Assembly: GCA_016779205.1 (NCBI GenBank)
Contig: JADHOC010000027.1
Span: forward strand, 1-56,256
Source: Planctomycetota bacterium
GTDB lineage: Bacteria > Planctomycetota > UBA1135 > GCA-002686595
Direction of reading: 5' to 3'
Length of the DNA: 56,256 bases
Shown here: positions 9,955 through 15,554 of the stretch, piece after piece
Layout of the letters: each line of letters opens with the position of its first letter
Numbering within the stretch: position 1 is the stretch's first letter
The notes under the pieces: generated by a model
What the model was told of the DNA's origin: nothing
Databases searched by the model: none
What the model saw: the letters and a program-made list of their open reading frames with translations, nothing else
Translations under genes and position numbers: made by a program

Positions 9955-10697
9955 GGGGTCACTCCGCGCGCGGCGTGGAAGGCCAGCCCGATCGGACCGG
10001 GGGCTTGACCTGGCGCGAAGCGCAGCACGCAGACCTCGGGGCCCGCGCATCCGGCGGCCTCGGGGCCGACCTCCTCGAAGGGGACCCCGCCCTGGACCAG
10101 GGCGCCGATCACCCCCTGGGCCTCGGCCGGCGAGAGCGTCAGGAGCCCCGCGCCCTCGGCGTCCGACATGAGCGGCGGAGCGGTCGCCGCGGCTCGCTCC
10201 AGGTCAATCAGCGCCCGCTTGCGACCCACGCCGGCCGCGTAGCCGGTGAGGCGTCCGTCCGCGCCGACGACCCGATGGCAGGGGACCACCACCAGCAGCG
10301 GGTTGCGGCCGATGGCGGAGGCCACCGCGCGGACGGAGGAGGGTCGGTCCAGGGCCGCCGCGAGGGCGCCGTAGGTCACGACCTCTCCATAGGGGAGCGC
10401 CCGGAGAGCAGCCCATACCTCCCGCTGGAAGGGGGTCCCGGTGGCGTCGAGCGGGACGGTGAACTCGCGGCGGTCCCCCCGGAGGTAGGCCTCGAGCTCC
10501 CCCTGGAGGCGGACGAGGTGCGCTTCGGCCGCCGCGGGCGCCTCGCTCCCCGGCTCCCCCATCGCTTGCGCCGCGTCGGGGCCATCCACGAGGCTGACCC
10601 GCACGAGCCCGGCCGCGCTGGCCTCGGCGACCACCCACCCCAGCGCCGGGGCGGCGGCTGGAGCGAACTGACAGCGAGCGAGGTGGGGCGAGGTCAC
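9951..10697 (-). CDS. ogt: Methylated-DNA--protein-cysteine methyltransferase
   Basis: This 248-residue Ogt/MGMT protein removes O6-methylguanine and O4-methylthymine by suicide transfer to Cys140 in the PCHRVV active site. The flanking conserved parts are present: RAVASAIGRNP for DNA binding and the GxLxGYxxG segment after the Cys. The transferase domain ends near residue 170. About 75 further residues form a C-terminal extension that I do not recognise; it includes a CAGPEVC pair. The start is GTG 10697, 5 nt below a TATGAT hexamer, so the mRNA may be leaderless. It is the first gene of a two-gene DNA-repair operon with the UvrA2-like gene. Confidence 0.9.
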   Translation of the reverse strand: MTSPHLARCQFAPAAAPALGWVVAEASAAGLVRVSLVDGPDAAQAMGEPGSEAPAAAEAHLVRLQGELEAYLRGDRREFTVPLDATGTPFQREVWAALRALPYGEVVTYGALAAALDRPSSVRAVASAIGRNPLLVVVPCHRVVGADGRLTGYAAGVGRKRALIDLERAAATAPPLMSDAEGAGLLTLSPAEAQGVIGALVQGGVPFEEVGPEAAGCAGPEVCVLRFAPGQAPGPIGLAFHAARGVTP

Positions 10698-10702
10698 GCC
10701 GG

Positions 10703-10708
10703 ATCATA
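10703..10708 (-). promoter_or_regulatory. Candidate -10 hexamer of the ogt operon
   Basis: TATGAT on the minus strand matches the TATAAT consensus at 5 of 6 positions and lies 5 nt before the GTG at 10697. Transcription would begin within a base or two of the start codon. No clear -35 is visible. Confidence 0.5.
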
Positions 10709-10756
10709 GGGCCTCGGGCGCCGCCGCGTCCCGGGGCCGGAACCGCGGCCTGGAAA

Positions 10757-10796
10757 CGGAAGCAGCCGGCGCCCCTCGGGGCGCCGGCTGCTTCCG
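10757..10796 (-). terminator. Strong hairpin ending the sat-cysC operon
   Basis: A perfect 19-bp inverted repeat with a 2-nt loop lies about 50 nt beyond the cysC stop and before the ogt promoter. A 17-bp stem with a CTCG loop is sterically more likely. No poly-U run is obvious, but stem strength and position fit a terminator that separates the two minus-strand operons. Confidence 0.75.
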
Positions 10797-10846
10797 GGCC
10801 GACCTCGGCGGGCTGCGCCCGCGGGAAGTCGGAGCTCAGGCCTGGA

Positions 10847-11407
10847 TCAGGCCTGGGCGGCGGTCGCGGCGATCAGGCCGCGCTCCTCGAGGTAGGAGAG
10901 GATCTTGTTGGCCGACTCCTCGATGGACTCGTCGCCGGTGTGGACCGTGATCTCCGCGTTGGTCGGCGCCTCGTAGGGGTCGCTGACGCCGGTGAAGTTC
11001 TTGATCTCGCCGGAGCGGGCCTTCTTGTAGAGGCCCTTGGTGTCACGCTCCTCAACGACGGCGAGGGGCGCCTCGACGTAGACCTCGACGAACTCGGCGC
11101 GGGCCGGGTCGATCATGCCACGGCACTGGTCGCGGACCTCCTGGTAGGGAGAGATCGCCGCGGTGATCGAGCAGCAGCCGTTGCGGGCGAGCAGGTTGGC
11201 CACGAAGCCGATGCGCGCGACGTTCGTGTCACGGTCTTCCTTCGAGAAGCCGAGGCCCTTCGAGAGGTTGGTGCGGACGACGTCGCCGTCGAGGACCTCG
11301 ACGTTCTTGCCGCGCTCCATGAGGATCGGCGTGAGGTACTCGGCGAGGGTGGACTTACCGGAGCCGGAGAGGCCGGTGAACCAAAGGACGAAACCCTTCT
11401 GGGACAT
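10847..11407 (-). CDS. cysC: Adenylyl-sulfate (APS) kinase
   Basis: This 186-residue APS kinase phosphorylates adenosine 5'-phosphosulfate to PAPS using ATP. The P-loop GLSGSGKS spans residues 12-19, next to a WFTG segment typical of CysC. Other family segments are visible: LDGDVVR near residue 40, the [10 protein letters not shown] and SPY(Q) region, EVYVEAPL and YEAPTNAEI near the end. The length is standard and no domain is missing. It is last in the minus-strand operon after sat and the phosphatase-superfamily gene, then comes the strong hairpin at 10757-10796. Its leader carries a CCAACCAACCAACC repeat and no ribosome binding site. Confidence 0.95.
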   Translation of the reverse strand: MSQKGFVLWFTGLSGSGKSTLAEYLTPILMERGKNVEVLDGDVVRTNLSKGLGFSKEDRDTNVARIGFVANLLARNGCCSITAAISPYQEVRDQCRGMIDPARAEFVEVYVEAPLAVVEERDTKGLYKKARSGEIKNFTGVSDPYEAPTNAEITVHTGDESIEESANKILSYLEERGLIAATAAQA

Positions 11408-11413
11408 GGTGAT

Positions 11414-11427
11414 GGTTGGTTGGTTGG
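11414..11427 (+). repeat. GGTT repeat in the cysC leader (template strand)
   Basis: GGTTGGTTGGTTGG on the plus strand lies directly ahead of the cysC start, so the mRNA would read CCAACCAACCAACC. The plus strand could form a two-tetrad G-quadruplex. Function is unknown. Confidence 0.5.
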
Positions 11428-11464
11428 AGATACAGGTTGATTGACTGGTTGGCGGGGTCCGGCG

Positions 11465-12427
11465 CTACCGGATCATCCCCTCGAGGTAGGGCACCTCGAA
11501 GCACTTCTCGTGCATGATCGGGCCGTGGCCGAAGTACCCGGCCTCACCGAACAGCTCGCCGTGGTCGGCGGTGACGATGATGTGGGTGTTCTTCGGGACG
11601 GTGTCGTAGAGCTGCTCGAAGACGCCGTCCAGGTAGCGGACCGTGTCGATCTGGCGCTCCTTGAGCTCGTCCAGCTTGTCCTGGTCGAAGAACTGGAAGT
11701 CCTCTTTGAACTTGCTGTCCTCGTCGCTCTCGGCGATCTGGTCGTTCATCTTCCGGAAGACCCCGTTGACCCCGCTGATGCGCGGCCACATGGAGGAGTC
11801 CTCGTCCGGCTTGGCGTAGGGGTAATGCGTCTCCCCGACGTTGAGCAGATAGAAGTGCGGACGCGGGCCATCGAACTTCATGGTGGGCAGGATCGCCGCC
11901 ATGTCGTTGTGGCTGTCCATGAGCTGGAAGCTGTCGAAGGCGCGGTTGATCCCCGTCTTCGGGTTCAGCACCGGCAGCGACACGCGGGCGTGCGTGTCGT
12001 ATCCGAGCTTCTGCTGGAGGAAGCCGGGGAGCCAGAGCCCGGGGACCATGGCGCCGAAGTCGATGTCGGTGCCCTTGGAGCCCAGGCGCTTGTTGTAGTT
12101 GTAGAAGTCCTCCTTGTAGTACTCCGACGCGTACACGTTCTCCGGGGAGGTGTGCGGCAGGAGGCCCGTGAGGAGGTTGTAGTGGGAGGGCGCGGTCCAC
12201 GAGGCGTACGTGTACCGCTTCTCCACCTTGCCGCCCGACAGCTTCGCGATCGTCTTCGTCTCCGCCGACATGAACGCGTCGTAGCGGCAGGAGTCGAGGA
12301 TGATGATGATGAAGTGGTTCTCCGCCTGGGGATCGGGCTTCTGGACCATCCCGGGCCGCATCGGGAGACGCGGCATGGGACGCGGCGGGGTGGCCGGCTT
12401 CTTCTTGAACTTGTCGAACAGGCCCAT
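11465..12427 (-). CDS. Cytoplasmic alkaline-phosphatase-superfamily hydrolase with a Thr nucleophile
   Basis: This 320-residue enzyme has the metal-site signatures of the sulfatase/phosphodiesterase superfamily: Asp45 in ILDSCRYDAF, Asp288-His289 in TADHGE and His301 in FGHGP. At the nucleophile position it reads WTAPSH, so Thr78 replaces the Cys/Ser of the C/S-x-P-S-R formylglycine motif. That favours phosphate ester over sulfate ester hydrolysis. The N-terminus is basic and Pro-rich with no signal peptide, so the enzyme is probably cytoplasmic. It sits between sat (4-nt gap) and cysC (57-nt gap), suggesting a substrate such as APS, PAPS, PAP or pyrophosphate. The exact reaction is unknown. 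Automated annotation would probably call it a sulfatase. Confidence 0.8.
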   Translation of the reverse strand: MGLFDKFKKKPATPPRPMPRLPMRPGMVQKPDPQAENHFIIIILDSCRYDAFMSAETKTIAKLSGGKVEKRYTYASWTAPSHYNLLTGLLPHTSPENVYASEYYKEDFYNYNKRLGSKGTDIDFGAMVPGLWLPGFLQQKLGYDTHARVSLPVLNPKTGINRAFDSFQLMDSHNDMAAILPTMKFDGPRPHFYLLNVGETHYPYAKPDEDSSMWPRISGVNGVFRKMNDQIAESDEDSKFKEDFQFFDQDKLDELKERQIDTVRYLDGVFEQLYDTVPKNTHIIVTADHGELFGEAGYFGHGPIMHEKCFEVPYLEGMIR

Positions 12428-12431
12428 CAGA

Positions 12432-13691
12432 TCACTCTCCCTTGGTCTTGTAGTAGTCGACGAGGATCGCGGCGGTGGTCTCGCGCATGATCCGCGGGTC
12501 GGGGTTCTCTCCGCTCACCAGCTGCTCGCGCACCTTGGTGCCGGAGATGAAGACGGACGTCTTGTCCTTGTTGGCCTCCATGAGGCCCACGCGGCCGAGC
12601 TCCTCGAAGTACGCCGCGAAGCCGACGTTCACCGTCTTGATGGCGAGGTCGCCGCCGAGCTCGTCGAACACGGTCTGGGCGTCGAAGTCGCCCCAGATGG
12701 CCGTCTTGTCGTCGAAGGGCGCGTCCGCGTGCTTGCGGCCAATGATGAAGTGGGTGAAGCCCAGGTTCTGGCGGTAGATGGCGTGCATCACGGCCTCGCT
12801 CGGGCCGCCGTAGTACATGCGCATGTCCAGCCCGACGAGCTCCAGCTGGTCGTTGAGGTCCTGCCCCTTCGACTCCCAGAGCTCGGCGTCCTTGTCGCCC
12901 TCGCCGAGGAGGCGGTTCTTCACAAGCGCCTCGTAGGTCTCCATGCGGGTCGAGGCCGGGACGTCGTCGCCCTTGAGCTGGCCCACCAGCGGGTTGAGGA
13001 TGACGCCGGTCTTCTTGCCGGTCTCACGCAGGATGACCTCGGCGCCGTAGACGAGCGCGTACTCGTGAGCGCGGTGGAGGGGGTTGCGCGTCTGGAAGGC
13101 GATCGACTGCTCCCAACCGCGGTCCATGATCAGGCTGCGGGTCTGGGTCGGGCCCATCACGCGGCCCGCGAAGGGGCGCGTGTCCTCGGCGGGCGCGAGG
13201 GTGATCGTGCCGCCGACCAGCTTGGTGCGCTCGTCGGAGGTCCACAGGCGCGCGCCGGGGTGGTCGGTGCGGTCGGTGCGGTAGACGGCCTTGATGAAGG
13301 CGGCCTTGTCCCAGTCGTAGGCCCCGCCGTCGACCTCGAGGACGCCGAAGACCTCGCCGTTCGCGCAGAGGGCGACCTTGGCGCCGTCGGTGCACGCGGC
13401 GGCCTCGGCGTCGGTGACCGGGAGGATGATCGGGATGGTCCAGGCCCACTTCCCGCCGTTCCGCTCGATGGCCTGCTCGGAGAGCACCGCGTCATAGTCC
13501 GCGCGGGCCATGGGGCCCTCCAGCGGCGAGAGCGTGCCGTCCGCGATGCGGTAGAGGGTGGTGCAGTCCACCTCGTTCACGTCCACCTTCGGGAGGTCGG
13601 CTCCGGCGCTCGCTGCGGCGGCGTCGATGCGGTTGACGGGGGCGTCGAGGCCGCCGTGGACGGGGAGGATGGAAGCGTTAGCAGCAGTCAT
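12432..13691 (-). CDS. sat: Sulfate adenylyltransferase (ATP sulfurylase)
   Basis: This 419-residue Sat-type ATP sulfurylase is homomeric, not CysDN. It makes adenosine 5'-phosphosulfate and pyrophosphate from ATP and sulfate. The active-site motif QTRNPLHRAHE is intact. The second family motif reads GRKHADAPF where GRDHAG-x-G is usual, a variation seen in other bacterial homologues. The N-terminal PUA-like region (VNRIDAAAASAGADLPKVDV) and the C-terminal SGTKVREQL segment are present, so the protein is full length. The start is the ATG at 13691. It is second in the operon after the ribbon-helix-helix gene and 4 nt ahead of the phosphatase-superfamily gene. Confidence 0.95.
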   Translation of the reverse strand: MTAANASILPVHGGLDAPVNRIDAAAASAGADLPKVDVNEVDCTTLYRIADGTLSPLEGPMARADYDAVLSEQAIERNGGKWAWTIPIILPVTDAEAAACTDGAKVALCANGEVFGVLEVDGGAYDWDKAAFIKAVYRTDRTDHPGARLWTSDERTKLVGGTITLAPAEDTRPFAGRVMGPTQTRSLIMDRGWEQSIAFQTRNPLHRAHEYALVYGAEVILRETGKKTGVILNPLVGQLKGDDVPASTRMETYEALVKNRLLGEGDKDAELWESKGQDLNDQLELVGLDMRMYYGGPSEAVMHAIYRQNLGFTHFIIGRKHADAPFDDKTAIWGDFDAQTVFDELGGDLAIKTVNVGFAAYFEELGRVGLMEANKDKTSVFISGTKVREQLVSGENPDPRIMRETTAAILVDYYKTKGE

Positions 13692-13734
13692 GTTCGTGGG
13701 GAGGGGTGCGGGCCTGCTGGCCCAGGCGGAATGA

Positions 13735-13974
13735 TCAGAGGTAGCCGAGGTTCTCCAGCTTGCGCTTCACGTCATCGAGCTCTTCCTGGGTGAAGTCGGA
13801 GCCTTCCACCCCCTCGGAGGGGGCCACCTGGACGGAGGGCGTATCCCCCATCAGGTCTCGGAGCACAAAGACGATGAAGTCCGTGGGAGAGTTGAAGCCG
13901 GACCCATCCACCACCTGCTGGATCTTCCGATACAGCGGGCGCGGGATCTTGACGGTGACCTTGGACTCTCTCAC
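13735..13974 (-). CDS. Small ribbon-helix-helix (CopG/MetJ-like) putative regulator
   Basis: This predicted 79-residue protein begins with a short basic beta strand (SKVTVKIPRPLYRKI) followed by two helices (QQVVDGSGF, SPTDFIVFVLRDLM), the layout of a ribbon-helix-helix DNA-binding dimer. An acidic C-terminal tail (SDFTQEELDDVKRKLENLGYL) may mediate oligomerisation. I chose GTG 13974: the longer open frame to 14166 would run through the repeat array and is unlike protein. It is first in the operon with sat, 43 nt upstream of it. An iterated 11-bp repeat array lies 64-136 nt upstream, a site type that ribbon-helix-helix proteins often bind. Autoregulation and control of sat/cysC are inferred. 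Confidence 0.72.
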   Translation of the reverse strand: MRESKVTVKIPRPLYRKIQQVVDGSGFNSPTDFIVFVLRDLMGDTPSVQVAPSEGVEGSDFTQEELDDVKRKLENLGYL

Positions 13975-14037
13975 GGCGAGCTGTGGATGCGGCTTGGTAG
14001 CGAATGAAGGGCTGATCGGGCGGGAGCCCGGGGGCCT

Positions 14038-14110
14038 GACACTCCAATCGCACTCTGATCGTACTCCTATCGGAGCCCTGGGTGGCAAACTTGAGTGCAA
14101 TTGGAGTGTC
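14038..14110. promoter_or_regulatory. Array of 11-bp repeats, probable multi-site operator
   Basis: Three contiguous copies on the plus strand start at 14041, 14052 and 14063 (ACTCCAATCGC, ACTCTGATCGT, ACTCCTATCGG). Two contiguous copies lie on the minus strand at 14107-14097 and 14096-14086 (ACTCCAATTGC, ACTCAAGTTTG). The outer arms form an 18-bp inverted repeat with one mismatch (14038-14055 and 14093-14110), centred on 14074. The array sits between the divergent ribbon-helix-helix/sat operon and the lipoprotein gene at 14256. An 11-bp step places copies about one helical turn apart, on one face of the DNA. Confidence 0.75.
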
Positions 14111-14255
14111 CCGTCCCGGGACCCTCCCGCTGGCTTCCTCGGGGCCAGCCGATTCACCCGGCTCACACCCCGCGCCCCGATTCCGTAGCCCAGTAAGCTT
14201 CTCCCACGCCCAAGACCCCGCCCCGGCCCCGCCCCTGGGGGCGACCCAGAATCCC

Positions 14256-14732
14256 ATGCAGTTCAAGACCATCCTCCTTCCCCTCTCGCTGACCTTCGCC
14301 CTGGCGGCCTGCCCGGGATCCGAGTCCGCGGACCCCGCCCAGCTCATCCAGCAGGGCCAGTACGATGCCGCCATCGAGGCCGCCGAGGGCCAGCTCCAGA
14401 CGGTCGAGGCCGGCTCCGCGGAGCACAAGGAGCTCGTCATCGTCTACGCCGAGGCCCTCGCGGAGAGCCGCGCCGACGAGTCCCGCGACGCCTTCCTGGC
14501 CTTCGCCAAGGACCACCCCGACATGGTCGAGCCGGCGGACTTCAAGTACGTGGTCAGCGGCCTCCGGACCCACGCGGCCTACGTCCAGGCCATCGACGTC
14601 ATGGACGCCGGCAAGAAGCGCTGGGCGGAAGACAGCACGATCGACGAGCTGGTCGAGGCCCTCAAGCAGGACATCGCCAAGTCCGGCGACGCGGACAGCA
14701 TGGCCAAGATGAAGGGCCTGGGATACATGTGA
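14256..14732 (+). CDS. Small TPR-like lipoprotein
   Basis: This is a 158-residue predicted lipoprotein with a clear lipobox (LAAC, Cys19). The rest is helical and Ala-rich, with a TPR-like N-terminal pair (QLIQQGQYDAAIEAAEGQLQ) and further helix pairs to the end. No catalytic motif is visible. The start at ATG 14256 gives a proper signal peptide. It lies downstream of the 11-bp repeat array, divergent from the sulfate operon, so the same regulator could affect it. Function is unknown; a scaffold or adaptor role in the envelope is only a guess. Confidence 0.75.
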   Translation: MQFKTILLPLSLTFALAACPGSESADPAQLIQQGQYDAAIEAAEGQLQTVEAGSAEHKELVIVYAEALAESRADESRDAFLAFAKDHPDMVEPADFKYVVSGLRTHAAYVQAIDVMDAGKKRWAEDSTIDELVEALKQDIAKSGDADSMAKMKGLGYM

Positions 14733-14854
14733 TCCCCCGGGAGCCTCGCTCCCCCTCCACCCTCTCACGCGGGGCCGCGCCGAACCTCGGCGCGGCCCCG
14801 CGTCCGTGGGTGAATCGCGCTCTCCTCCCTCCTCGCCCCCCTGTCCCCCACCCC

Positions 14855-15526
14855 ATGCCCGGTCCCACCCAGCTGCTGGCCAGCGGCGCCCTCACGGCGC
14901 TGCTCGTGGGCTGCGCGGCCTCCCCGGCGGGCCTCGCGCCAGCCCGGTCCGACTCCCCCGCACCGCGCGGCGGGGCGACCGCCCTCGCCCAGACCACGCC
15001 CGCGGGCGACTACTCGAGGCCCCTGACGGGCCGCCTCACCTTCACCTTCGGCGAGCGCCAGCTCGACGGCGCCCTTGCGCCCACCGACGAGCCCCAGGTC
15101 TTCGGGGTGGAGTATTCGAGGCTCTCCTCCAGCGGCCCGCTGGGGTTCGAGCTCGGCTTCCAGTTCGCGGACGACCAGGCCCGTGGCGTCGCCCTCCCGG
15201 GGGGCGGCGCGGGGACCGTGGATCGACTCCAGAGCGAATTCTTCGCCGGGCTCCGGGCGGAGGGCGGGGAGGGGACCGTGCACCCCTACCTCGGCCTCGG
15301 CGCCACATGGCTCACCAACGACACCCGGATTCGCTCGGCAGGGGTGGAGACCAGAGACACCGACAGCGGCCTCGGGGCCTACGGGCACCTGGGCCTGCTG
15401 TTCGACCTGTCGCGCACCGTCCACGTCTCCATCGACGGCCGCATGACGTTCCTCACCGGCGACTCCAACGAGGGGGCCGACAACGACTACGCCCAGGTCT
15501 CGATCGGCCTGGGCGCCAGCTTCTGA
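14855..15526 (+). CDS. Outer-membrane beta-barrel-like lipoprotein
   Basis: This 223-residue protein has a signal with lipobox-like LLVGC (Cys20) and a Pro/Ala-rich linker. The remainder is made of alternating strands (LTGRLTFTFGERQLDG, GFELGFQFAD, HPYLGLGATWL, YAQVSIGLGASF) and ends in Phe, which fits an OmpA/OmpW-like eight-stranded barrel. Its strands and glycine pattern resemble outer-membrane-protein beta-barrel domains (OMP_b-brl). It begins 122 nt after the TPR lipoprotein and may share its transcript. There is no specific functional clue. It is convergent with the vWA lipoprotein gene. Confidence 0.7.
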   Translation: MPGPTQLLASGALTALLVGCAASPAGLAPARSDSPAPRGGATALAQTTPAGDYSRPLTGRLTFTFGERQLDGALAPTDEPQVFGVEYSRLSSSGPLGFELGFQFADDQARGVALPGGGAGTVDRLQSEFFAGLRAEGGEGTVHPYLGLGATWLTNDTRIRSAGVETRDTDSGLGAYGHLGLLFDLSRTVHVSIDGRMTFLTGDSNEGADNDYAQVSIGLGASF

Positions 15527-15554
15527 GCGGATCCTGACGGGCGGCTGCGCCGGG

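Noticed and set aside
6316..10008. Long plus-strand open frame (about 1230 codons) opposite the UvrA2-like gene
   Set aside because: It mirrors the real gene in a high-GC sequence. Its translation is a Gly/Arg/Ala/His-rich chain with no domain, while the minus strand has four complete ABC cassettes.
11465..12427. Sulfatase annotation for the gene between sat and cysC
   Set aside because: The nucleophile region is TAPSH with no Cys or Ser for formylglycine, and no signal peptide is present, so sulfatase activity is unlikely.
14056..14166. N-terminal extension of the ribbon-helix-helix protein through the repeat array
   Set aside because: The frame through the repeats is low-complexity and lacks conserved character; GTG 13974 gives a normal-sized protein and leaves the array intergenic.
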